Shown here one piece after another: positions 5,655-12,175 of a DNA stretch of 13,571 nt. The notes beneath the pieces were generated by a model. That model was not told the origin of the DNA. It searched no databases and saw nothing but the letters and a program-made list of their open reading frames with translations. The DNA is from Betaproteobacteria bacterium. Its GTDB lineage: Bacteria; Pseudomonadota; Gammaproteobacteria; Burkholderiales; SG8-39. Location: positions 1-13,571 of the forward strand of contig JAABRB010000059.1 of assembly GCA_011391185.1 (NCBI GenBank), read 5' to 3'. The position numbers and the translations under genes are program-made. How positions within the stretch are numbered: position 1 is the first letter of the stretch; the number at the start of each line of letters is the position of its first letter.

Positions 5655-6104
5655 TCAGGCCGCGGCGAGGCCGTCGTCGGGCGTGCCGCGATCCTTCATC
5701 GAGGCCTTGCGCCAGCGCACGCCGCACGGACGCTCGGCGGTGCTGTTCTCGCTGCGTGCCGTCTCGACTTCCACTGCGGTCTCGCATCCGAGAATCTCGC
5801 CCGTGGGCGTGATCACCACCGCGACACACTGGTGCTCATTGAACATCAGGAAGATGCCGAGCGACTTGAGCGTCTCGCGCGAGAGCATGACCGTCACCAG
5901 TTTCTGCTCCTGCGTGGCCTTCGCGAGGTCGACCACGGTGTCGCTTGCGCGCGTCGCGACGTTCATTCCCAGAAATTCGCGCACGTGCTGTGCGCCATCC
6001 TCGGTCAGCCGAAAAAGATACCGCATGCCGTACGGGCAGGCCCGGCCGGTGACGAGGTCGAGGCCGTACTGGCGGAAATCGCGGATTCGGCGAATGGCCT
6101 GCAT
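5655..6104 (-). CDS. Hypothetical protein in the kinase operon
   Basis: About 149 residues from the ATG at 6104; a TTG at 6125 would add seven. Neither start has a Shine-Dalgarno. I do not recognise the family. The N-terminal third (R-R-I-R-D-F-R-Q-Y-G-L-D-L-V-T-G-R-A-C-P-Y-G-M-R-Y-L-F-R-L-T-E-D-G) looks like a compact mixed fold. A central strand-helix-strand region (K-L-V-T-V-M-L-S-R-E-T-L-K-S-L-G, then H-Q-C-V-A-V-V-I-T-P-T-G-E-I-L-G-C-E-T-A-V-E-V-E) follows, and the tail is basic and probably disordered. It lies about 95 bp downstream of the Ser/Thr kinase-receiver gene on the same strand with no T-run terminator between, so it may be co-transcribed and be an output or target of that pathway. 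This is context only. Confidence 0.65.
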   Translation of the reverse strand: MQAIRRIRDFRQYGLDLVTGRACPYGMRYLFRLTEDGAQHVREFLGMNVATRASDTVVDLAKATQEQKLVTVMLSRETLKSLGIFLMFNEHQCVAVVITPTGEILGCETAVEVETARSENSTAERPCGVRWRKASMKDRGTPDDGLAAA

Positions 6105-6199
6105 AGCGGCGGGGTTAGCGCTCAAGAATAGCCCAACGATGACCCCCGGCCGACGCCCGCCCGCGTCCGGACGGGCACAAATTCCTCACTCCGGCCCCG

Positions 6200-8116
6200 C
6201 TAGCCGCGAAATGCGGAGGCAAATCGGCCGCCGATCGAGCGCAGCGACTCCAGTATCGACCGGCCGACGGTCGAATCGACGACCTCCCGGGAGGCAATCG
6301 CCTTCTGGGTATTGATCTGCGCGGGCGCCTGCTTGAAAGTGTGATAGCGCTCGAGCGCCGCCACGACGTGGCTTTGCAGAAGCGTGAGATTCACGGGCTT
6401 GTTCACGAACCGGAAGATACGCGCCTCGTTGATCAGACTGATGATGAGCTCGGAGTCGGAGGCCCGGGTGGTGACGATGACCAGCGTCCCCGGATGCTCC
6501 TGCTTGAGCACCTTGAACAGAACGGTGTTGTCGACGCGACGCGATTCGAGATCGGCGATCAATACCGCCACCTCCCGCTCGCCGAACATGCGCAGCGTCT
6601 CTTCGAGCGTGACCGCGTGCTCGACGTGCGCCAGATCACCCAGCATCTCGCGCGTCGCGCGGGCAAGCGCCGGATCGTCGAGCACCAGCACCGTGACGTC
6701 GTTATCGGCCTTCGTTGCCGTGCGCGGCGGCGGGCTCGCCTCGAGCGCGATCGCGATGGTCACGGCCTCGGAGACCGTCGCCATCAGATCTTCCTGCTGC
6801 CATGGCTTGTGGATGAAGCGGTAAACCTCCCCCTCGTTCACCGAGCCGACGATCGCGGCGAGATCCGAATAGCCGGTGAGCAGGATGCGCACCGAGTTGG
6901 GCGCGATCCCCTTGACCTCGCGCAGCAGATCGACACCGAGCATTCCCGGCATGCGCTGATCGCTCACGACGACATGGAATCTCTCGCGACGGACCATGCC
7001 GAGCGCCTGCTCTCCGCCGGTCGCCGTGACCACACGGTAGGAATCCTTGAACACGGAGCGCAACGCATTGACGACGCGCTCCTCGTCGTCGACGAACAGC
7101 AGCGCCGGGCGACGCGTTGCGGTGGCCGCCGACCCGGATGCGGGATCGGCCGCGCTATTCTCCGGTTTCCGGTCCCCCAGATTGCGCCGCAGTGCCGCGG
7201 CCCTTCCGGAGATGGTTCCACCCTCGGCGATTCCGCCGTCGAGCTGCTTTCCGGTGTCGCTCTCGTCCTGGACCGGCAGCGGCTGCGATATTCGCCCGCG
7301 ACTTTCGAACGCCTGCAGCAGCGCGCCGGCGAACTGGCGCGCATTCCGGTAGCGCGCCGCCGGATCCTTCGCGAGCGCCCTCGCCATGACCGCGTCGATC
7401 TCGCGAGGCAGCCGCGGGTCGAAGCTCGAAGGCGGCCGCGGCATGTCCTCGAGAATCTTCTTCATGAGGGGCGCGCCGACCCCGTCGAACGGCCGTTTCC
7501 CGCAGAGAACCTCGTAGACGATTACCGCCGCCGAATAGATATCGCTCCGTTCGTCCGCCGAGCCGCTGAACTGCTCGGGCGCCATGTAGAACGGCGTGCC
7601 GAGAACCTCGCCCAGCTTGGTGAGATGCGAGGCCTCGACCCGGGCAATCCCGAAATCGCTGATCTTGGCAACGCCCATGTCGCTGATGAGCACGTTCGCC
7701 GGCTTGATGTCGCGATGAACGACACCCTGCATATGCGAGTACTCGAGTCCCTCGAGCAGGTGCAGCAGGATCTCCGGGAACTCCTTGAGCTCCGGCCGGT
7801 AGCCGGAGCGGATGTGCTCGCGCAGCGCACGGCCGCTCACGAGCTCCATCGCGATGAATGCGAACTCGTCGTCCTCGCCGTAGTCGTAGATCGCGACGAT
7901 GTTCGGATGGTGCAGCTTGCCGACCGCCTGCGCCTCGCGCTTGAAGCGCTCCAGCACCGCCACGCTGTCGGCCGGATCAAGATCGTCCTTGCGGATCACC
8001 TTGAGAGCCACATTGCGCTGGATCGCCGGGTCGTAGCCTTTGTGGACCACACCCATCGCGCCTTTGCCGAGCTCGCCGACGACCTCGTATTTCCCGATCT
8101 TGCGAACGTTCTTCAT
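6200..8116 (-). CDS. Hanks-type Ser/Thr protein kinase fused to two receiver domains
   Basis: A 638-residue soluble protein with three domains. Residues 10-270 are a complete eukaryotic-like kinase: glycine loop G17-K-G19-A-M-G22, V-A-L-K39, helix C E61, H134-R-D136-I-K138-P-A-N141, D154-F-G156 and A179-P-E181. A low-complexity linker (271-335) leads to receiver 1 (about 338-455) with D343-D344, phospho-acceptor D386 in S-D-Q-R-M-P-G, T414 and K437, all canonical. Receiver 2 (about 474-590) keeps D480-D481, D522, T549 and K573 but lacks the M-P-x-x-x-G signature. A short C-terminal tail follows; there are no membrane segments. It would phosphorylate Ser/Thr on protein targets, probably gated by Asp phosphorylation. 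The partner is presumably the receiver-less histidine kinase encoded 19 bp upstream. There is no Shine-Dalgarno; initiation may depend on coupling (see 8113-8139). Confidence 0.95.
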   Translation of the reverse strand: MKNVRKIGKYEVVGELGKGAMGVVHKGYDPAIQRNVALKVIRKDDLDPADSVAVLERFKREAQAVGKLHHPNIVAIYDYGEDDEFAFIAMELVSGRALREHIRSGYRPELKEFPEILLHLLEGLEYSHMQGVVHRDIKPANVLISDMGVAKISDFGIARVEASHLTKLGEVLGTPFYMAPEQFSGSADERSDIYSAAVIVYEVLCGKRPFDGVGAPLMKKILEDMPRPPSSFDPRLPREIDAVMARALAKDPAARYRNARQFAGALLQAFESRGRISQPLPVQDESDTGKQLDGGIAEGGTISGRAAALRRNLGDRKPENSAADPASGSAATATRRPALLFVDDEERVVNALRSVFKDSYRVVTATGGEQALGMVRRERFHVVVSDQRMPGMLGVDLLREVKGIAPNSVRILLTGYSDLAAIVGSVNEGEVYRFIHKPWQQEDLMATVSEAVTIAIALEASPPPRTATKADNDVTVLVLDDPALARATREMLGDLAHVEHAVTLEETLRMFGEREVAVLIADLESRRVDNTVLFKVLKQEHPGTLVIVTTRASDSELIISLINEARIFRFVNKPVNLTLLQSHVVAALERYHTFKQAPAQINTQKAIASREVVDSTVGRSILESLRSIGGRFASAFRG

Positions 8117-8139
8117 GCGAATCGACGCGCAGTGGTCAT
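8113..8139 (-). other. 8-codon mini-ORF linking the two kinase genes by ATGA overlaps
   Basis: On minus, ATG at 8139-8137 overlaps the histidine-kinase stop TGA (8138-8136) as ATGA and reads M-T-T-A-R-R-F-A. It stops at TGA 8115-8113, which overlaps the Ser/Thr kinase ATG (8116-8114) as a second ATGA. The geometry would let ribosomes reinitiate twice and bridge the 19-bp gap to a start that has no Shine-Dalgarno. It may be chance; the peptide itself is unlikely to matter. Confidence 0.4.
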
Positions 8140-10061
8140 GCGGCAGCGACTGCGGGAGCTGGAGCGGGAGCGGGAGCGGCGGATTTCGCCGGGAGGATCA
8201 CCCGAAAGCGCGTGCCGACGCCCTGCTTCGAATCGACCTCGATACGGCCGCCGTGGCTTTCCACGATCTTGTAGACGATGGAGAGCCCCAGGCCGGTGCC
8301 CTTGCCGATCTGCTTGGTCGTGAAAAAGGGATCGAAAATCTTCGGCAACAGATCCTCCGGTATGCCATGGCCGTTGTCGCTCACCTCGACCATCACGTGA
8401 TCGGCGCCGTGAATCGCGGTGCGCACGGTGATCGTTCCGCCCTCGTCGGGCGTGGCCTGCGCGGCGTTGGTGATGAGATTCAGGAACACTTGATTGATCT
8501 GGGAGGGCGAGCAACTGACCGCCGGGATCGTCGCGAACATCGTCCGGACCGTCTTGGTCTTGAGCTGATTGCGGGCAATCTTCAGCGCGCTCTGAACGCC
8601 CTCGTTCAGATCGAAGTCCGACACCTTGCTGCGATCGAGTCGCGCGAAGTCCTTGAGGTTCGTCACGAGCTCCGAGATCTGGCCGATCCCGTGCAGCCCG
8701 TCCTTCACGAGCGTGTCGAGCTCGCGGAGCATGCCACGGCTCTTGGTCTCCTCCAGCATCGCCGAAACCCGCTGAAAATGCGCCGACAGGTCGGCCTCGG
8801 GGGTCGACGGGGACTGCAGCATCTCGAGCAGCCGATCGGTGGCCTCGGCAAGGCTGGCGATTTCAGGCATGCGATTGTTCACGGTGTCGAGGCTCGACTT
8901 GACGTAGGCGAGCGGCGTGTTCACCTCGTGCGCGACGCCCGCCACCATCTGCCCGAGCGAGGACATCTTCTCGCTCTGGATGAGCAGCATCTCCTGCTCC
9001 TGCAGCTGGCGCAGTGCGTCGGACAGTTCGCGCGTGCGCTCCGTCACCCGGTGCTCGAGGGTCTCGTTCGCATCGCGCAACTGGAGATTGATGCGATTGA
9101 TGACGGCATAGCTGTGCGTCAGGCGCCACCCGAGATAAGCGGCGAGGATGAGGAGCAGGCCCGAGTAGACAAGCAGGTAGAGCCGATAACGCTCGGATTC
9201 GTCGACCGCATTGCCGAACTCGCGCTCGAACGCCTTCGTGAGGGTGTCCAGGCGCGGCCCGGTCGAGGCGAGCAGTGCGGCGCCGAACAGGTTGCCTTCC
9301 GCGCGTCGATCGTCGATGACTTTTCGCGCAGCCGCGGCGAGTTCTTCGAGCAGGCCGCGCTCGGGATCGGAAACGTCGAGGGCGGCGAGACGCGCGATCG
9401 CCGCCTGCGCGCTCGCCTCCGTTGCCGGCCCGGGCTGCGCGGCATACGTCAGCGTCGCGGCGGTGGCGCGCTCCGCGTCGCGCTCGACGGCTGCCGGCAG
9501 TGCGTCCCGCGCGCCGGTGCGCGCCCGCGCGGCACGGGCGATCGCATCGCTGCGCTGAACGAGCCGCGCCAGCGATGCGCGATACGCACGATTCGCGACG
9601 TGGAAGTCGTCCATGGCACGGGCCTTCTCCTCGAACGCGTCGCGCAACGCGGAGAGGCTCTGCGCCGAAAGCAAACCGCCGAGCTGGAACGAGCGCTGGG
9701 TGAGCTGCGCCTGCAATCGCGCGACGGCTGTCACACTTGCGGACCCCTGCGTCGCGGCGAGCGCCCGGCCGTCCTGCGCCTCCGCGGCAAGCCGCTCGCC
9801 GATAAGACGGTCGCTCCAGCGCTGATCGATCCCCTTCAGTTCGCGCAGCATGCCGAGCACGCCGCCTGCCTCCTGCAAGTCGAGCGCGCGCACCTTGAAG
9901 TAGAGCGACGCCCACCCTCCCACGAGGAGCACCGCGAGCGTCAGGATCGCCAGATAGCGAAACGGTTTGCCCACGAGCTCGCGCGCCCGCGACGGTCGCG
10001 CAGGGAGCGTCGCGGATTCAACGGCTTCGACGGTGGCGGCCTTGGGCCAGAGCTGGAACAC
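8136..10061 (-). CDS. Membrane sensor histidine kinase with large helical sensor region
   Basis: A 641-residue sensor kinase. A basic cytoplasmic start is followed by TM1 (about 36-56), a roughly 235-residue, almost wholly helical Ala-rich sensor region presumably in the periplasm (57-293), TM2 (about 294-313), a coiled coil (325-365), the phospho-acceptor H-box A-H378-E-V-N-T-P-L, and a complete ATPase domain: N-box N528-L-I-T-N532, D562-N-G-H-G, F-D-P-F-F and G587-K-G-T-G-L-G-L. It ends in an Ala/Pro repeat tail (A-P-A-P-A-P). There is no HAMP, PAS or receiver domain, so its phosphate must go to another protein, most plausibly the receiver domains of the next gene. Start is GTG; an in-frame TAG lies 24 nt upstream, which limits the choice. 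No Shine-Dalgarno is seen. A -24/-12 promoter match lies about 40 bp upstream of the start. Confidence 0.93.
   Translation of the reverse strand: MFQLWPKAATVEAVESATLPARPSRARELVGKPFRYLAILTLAVLLVGGWASLYFKVRALDLQEAGGVLGMLRELKGIDQRWSDRLIGERLAAEAQDGRALAATQGSASVTAVARLQAQLTQRSFQLGGLLSAQSLSALRDAFEEKARAMDDFHVANRAYRASLARLVQRSDAIARAARARTGARDALPAAVERDAERATAATLTYAAQPGPATEASAQAAIARLAALDVSDPERGLLEELAAAARKVIDDRRAEGNLFGAALLASTGPRLDTLTKAFEREFGNAVDESERYRLYLLVYSGLLLILAAYLGWRLTHSYAVINRINLQLRDANETLEHRVTERTRELSDALRQLQEQEMLLIQSEKMSSLGQMVAGVAHEVNTPLAYVKSSLDTVNNRMPEIASLAEATDRLLEMLQSPSTPEADLSAHFQRVSAMLEETKSRGMLRELDTLVKDGLHGIGQISELVTNLKDFARLDRSKVSDFDLNEGVQSALKIARNQLKTKTVRTMFATIPAVSCSPSQINQVFLNLITNAAQATPDEGGTITVRTAIHGADHVMVEVSDNGHGIPEDLLPKIFDPFFTTKQIGKGTGLGLSIVYKIVESHGGRIEVDSKQGVGTRFRVILPAKSAAPAPAPAPAVAAA
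8154..8180. repeat. Hexanucleotide GGAGCG repeats in the histidine-kinase 3' end
   Basis: Tandem copies of a GGAGC(G/T) unit encode the Ala-Pro tail on minus. Units are multiples of three, so slippage would change tail length without a frameshift. Confidence 0.6.
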
Positions 10062-10099
10062 GGATTCGGTTCGGCTTCGCTAATGGGCTGTTTTTCTTC

Positions 10100-10114
10100 G
10101 CAAAGTATATGCCA
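10100..10114 (-). promoter_or_regulatory. Sigma-54 (-24/-12) promoter match upstream of the histidine kinase
   Basis: Minus strand TGGCATATACTTTGC. The -24 element TGGCA and the -12 element TTGC are intact, with the GG and GC doublets at the spacing required by RpoN (consensus TGGCAC-N5-TTGCA/T). Transcription would start near 10088, giving a leader of about 27 nt to the GTG at 10061. The same stretch contains TATACT, a five-of-six sigma-70 -10 box, but without a recognisable -35. No enhancer-binding-protein gene or clear upstream activator site is visible in the 190-bp intergenic region. Confidence 0.55.
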
Positions 10115-10251
10115 ACGGGATGACAGGGGCACTTGCTTTGGGTCGCCCCGGCGGAACGATTCCGCGTCGCGACTCGTTCTCGCCGCGCGAGACCGGTTGA
10201 ACCCTTCCCGGGGTGAACCATTCCGTCACACCGGGACCGCTTCGTGGTGAC

Positions 10252-10878
10252 TTATTGCAGCAGGGCGAGCATCACCCCCGCCACCTGTTCGAGCGCCTCG
10301 TTCACATCCTCGACCACGCGTGCGCCCGGGAGCGGCGCACCCTCGAACAGACCAAAGACCGGCACGCCGAACTGGAGCGCGAGCGCAATCTCGGACACCG
10401 TGCCATATCCGCCGCCGACCGCCACGACGCAGAGCGATGCGCGCGCAATGATTGCATTGCGCGCCTCGCCGATCCCCGTCGCAATGGGGACCGTGACGTA
10501 CGGATTCGCATCGCGCCAATCGCCCTGCGGAAGCACCCCGACAACCGTGCCGCCGGACTCGCTGGCGCCCTTCGATACCGCGCCCATCACGCCCGTCAGG
10601 CCACCGCAGAGCACCGTGATGCCCATTTCGGCCAGCCCCCGTCCGAGACGCTCGGCGAAGATGAGATGTTCCGGCCGGGCGTCGCGCGGGCCCACCACGC
10701 CCACCGGGGCACGGCACGGCATACCGCTCTCCCGCTGCAGCCAGCGGACCGCGTCGCGCACCGTGATGCGTTCGCCACGAACCGTGCCTTCGCGCCAGGC
10801 GCGCGTGCGCGGGTCGAACTCGCCGCGCGTCGCGTCGCACAGGCGCCGGTTCACTCGATCGAGCAGCAGTTGGGTCAT
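10252..10878 (-). CDS. TIGR00725/LOG-like nucleotide-binding family protein
   Basis: A 208-residue protein. Residues 58-208 are the SLOG/LOG (lysine-decarboxylase-like) Rossmann fold of the TIGR00725 type: V-G-V-V-G-P-R, then C-G-G92-L-T-G-V-M, K-G-A-S-E-S-G-G, L-P-Q-G-D-W-R-D-A-N-P-Y, T-G-I-G-E-A-R-N and G155-G-G-Y-G-T-V-S-E163. The last replaces the P-G-G-x-G-T-x-x-E motif of cytokinin-activating LOG enzymes. Relatives bind nucleotides or nucleotide-derived ligands; the real substrate of this branch is not established. An N-terminal extension of about 57 residues (L-L-L-D-R-V-N-R-R-L-C-D-A-T-R-G onward) precedes the core. The ATG at 10878 is chosen for its GGGAG 5 nt upstream, rather than the GTG at 10896. 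A lone -10-like TATCAT lies on minus at 10915-10910. Confidence 0.85.
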   Translation of the reverse strand: MTQLLLDRVNRRLCDATRGEFDPRTRAWREGTVRGERITVRDAVRWLQRESGMPCRAPVGVVGPRDARPEHLIFAERLGRGLAEMGITVLCGGLTGVMGAVSKGASESGGTVVGVLPQGDWRDANPYVTVPIATGIGEARNAIIARASLCVVAVGGGYGTVSEIALALQFGVPVFGLFEGAPLPGARVVEDVNEALEQVAGVMLALLQ

Positions 10879-10989
10879 CGGCACTCCCGGCCGCACGTCG
10901 CCGGCCCCGATGATAAGCGGGCTTCGCGCGGGGCGCGAGTTGCATCGGGAGAAAGGGCCTCGGGCGAGGGGCGGCAGGAACGACTTTGG

Positions 10990-11703
10990 TCAGCGCGCCC
11001 GGCTATCCTCCGGGCCCTCGATGAAATCGGCCGCGGCATCGACAAAGGCCGCCGGGACGTCGGCCGACTCCTCCTCGAACCACGCGCGCGCCGCCTGGCG
11101 CCCGGCCGCGGCAACGCGATCGAGGCCGTGATACTGATCGATGCGATCTTCGTTTGCGACATCGCGCCAGGCGTCGCCGATACCGTACAGGTCGATGTCG
11201 GCCCGCTTCCCGAATACACCCTCGACGTCCACGTAAGCCAGGTAATAAGTGGCAATCTCCACGCCCCAGGTCTCCGCGACCGCCCCGGGCGTCGTCGCAA
11301 GCGCCGCCATGCCCGGGCGCAGCGCCATCAGCTTCGAGCGATGCGCCTCGACCAGCCCCAGCGCGAATCCGAGCGTGAACGACGCGAACGCGTGGTGAAA
11401 GAGCATGTGATGCGTGAGGTCCTCGCGGCGCTCGTTGAGCACCACCACGGCGTGGCGCATGATCGCGTGCAGGTCGCGCAGATGCTTGAGCGCAAAAGGC
11501 ACGTCGAGCAGCCGGTCAAAGGAATCCTCCTCGTGCACCATCCGGAAAAGTGCCTCGTCGGCATCGGAGTCGAGCGACTTCGCGTTCGAAGTCTTTCCGA
11601 GCGAGACGTAGTCCTCGTCGTTCACGCCGGATTCCGCCCGGGCACGCCGCAGCCCCAGCGAGGAGACCAGTGACGATGGGATCAATGTCTTGCTCACGGC
11701 CAT
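10990..11703 (-). CDS. Hypothetical histidine-rich helical protein
   Basis: A 237-residue soluble protein that I do not recognise. The first 50 residues are Ser/Asp-rich and probably flexible. Residues 52-125 look like a helical bundle rich in histidine: H57, H74, H79, H84, then H98-H99-M-L-F-H103-H104 and E119-A-H121-R, interspersed with E91, E94 and D95. That is an arrangement that could bind metal, though no known di-iron or hemerythrin signature is complete. Residues 145-195 contain aromatic-rich E-T-W-G-V-E-I-A-T-Y-Y-L-A-Y-V-D-V-E-G-V-F and a Y-H-G-L motif. The C-terminus is acidic. The ATG at 11703 has no obvious Shine-Dalgarno. It sits between tRNA-Lys and the LOG-like gene, all on minus, with about 110 bp to the latter. 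Coding is credible from composition and length; function is unknown. Confidence 0.75.
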   Translation of the reverse strand: MAVSKTLIPSSLVSSLGLRRARAESGVNDEDYVSLGKTSNAKSLDSDADEALFRMVHEEDSFDRLLDVPFALKHLRDLHAIMRHAVVVLNERREDLTHHMLFHHAFASFTLGFALGLVEAHRSKLMALRPGMAALATTPGAVAETWGVEIATYYLAYVDVEGVFGKRADIDLYGIGDAWRDVANEDRIDQYHGLDRVAAAGRQAARAWFEEESADVPAAFVDAAADFIEGPEDSRAR

Positions 11704-11823
11704 GATTTCGAATCGTGACGCGACGTCCGAATGCTCACAATAGTGTCACGCGGGGGGCGGGGGCGGGCGGTGCCTTGCAGGCCGATCCACCCGTCCCGCG
11801 CCCATCTACCGCGGACGATCGGA

Positions 11824-11835
11824 CTTGCTAGCAAG
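11824..11835. repeat. 12-bp perfect palindrome CTTGCTAGCAAG
   Basis: A perfect dyad with a CTAG core in the 220-bp region between tRNA-Lys and the histidine-rich gene, about 120 bp before that gene's ATG. It could be an operator or a small hairpin in the trailing tRNA transcript. Confidence 0.4.
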
Positions 11836-11866
11836 AACGATACCGGGAATTCGGACCCACCACCGA

Positions 11867-11884
11867 TCCTGCGCTGCAGCAGGA
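11867..11884. repeat. Hairpin TCCTGC-loop-GCAGGA downstream of tRNA-Lys
   Basis: Perfect 6-bp arms around a 6-nt loop, about 40 nt past the CCA end of the tRNA in the direction of transcription. There is no T-run after it, so it is at best a processing or Rho-associated structure and not a classical terminator. Confidence 0.35.
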
Positions 11885-11923
11885 CCCGGCGACAGGACTC
11901 CGGAAACGCCAAGTATCTGATTT

Positions 11924-11999
11924 TGGTAGGCCGTGTAGGATTTGAACCTACGACCAACGGATTAAAAGTCCGCTGCTCTACCAACTGAGCTAACGGCCC
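11924..11999 (-). tRNA. tRNA-Lys (anticodon TTT)
   Basis: A 76-nt cloverleaf on minus: acceptor GGGCCGT paired with ACGGCCT, D-arm GCTC-AGTTGGTA-GAGC, anticodon stem GCGGA/TCCGT with loop C-T-TTT-A-A (anticodon at 11966-11964), T-arm GTAGG-TTCAAAT-CCTAC, discriminator A and an encoded CCA. The loop and D-arm match bacterial tRNA-Lys. The first acceptor pair is G1-U72, a wobble. It is preceded by a strong sigma-70 promoter and stands near the cpoB end, as lysine tRNAs do beside the tol-pal-cpoB cluster of E. coli. Confidence 0.97.
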
Positions 12000-12013
12000 A
12001 GAGAAAGGGTGGG

Positions 12014-12043
12014 ATTGTATTTCCGCGACGTCAGGGGTGTCAA
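12014..12043 (-). promoter_or_regulatory. Sigma-70 promoter for tRNA-Lys
   Basis: Minus strand TTGACA (12043-12038), an 18-bp spacer and TACAAT (12019-12014): a perfect -35 and a five-of-six -10. The start would lie near 12007, about 8 nt before the mature tRNA 5' end. The bases after -10 (CCCACCC) form a GC-rich discriminator, as in stringently controlled stable-RNA promoters. The remaining bases up to 12175 hold no gene. Confidence 0.8.
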
Positions 12044-12175
12044 CGAATGGACGCTTCCGACGGGCCTGCGGAACACGCCGATGGCACGCGTTCCGGGCGA
12101 TGCGGTCGCCCCTGCGGGACCCATTCCATCCGCGCACTCCCTTCGGATCCGATTGCTAACAAGCGCTTGCGGGCG

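Noticed and set aside
6126..6199. Terminator after the Ser/Thr kinase gene (CGTCCGGACG palindrome region)
   Set aside because: The stem is GC-rich and imperfect, with no T-run on minus; transcription likely continues into the small gene.
6341..8323. 660-codon open frame on plus, opposite the Ser/Thr kinase gene
   Set aside because: It is antisense to a gene with complete kinase and receiver motifs; its product is Arg/His/Asp-rich with no domain, as high-GC shadow frames usually are.
8040..10250. 736-codon open frame on plus, opposite the histidine kinase
   Set aside because: It is a shadow of a gene with full HisKA and ATPase motifs; low-complexity Arg/Leu/Glu composition and no recognisable domain.
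10213..11673. 486-codon open frame on plus across the LOG-like and histidine-rich genes
   Set aside because: It runs antisense through two better-supported genes and the gap between them; composition is shadow-like.
11924..11999. tRNA-Lys as an integration site of an island
   Set aside because: No integrase gene and no direct repeat of the tRNA 3' end are present in the window.
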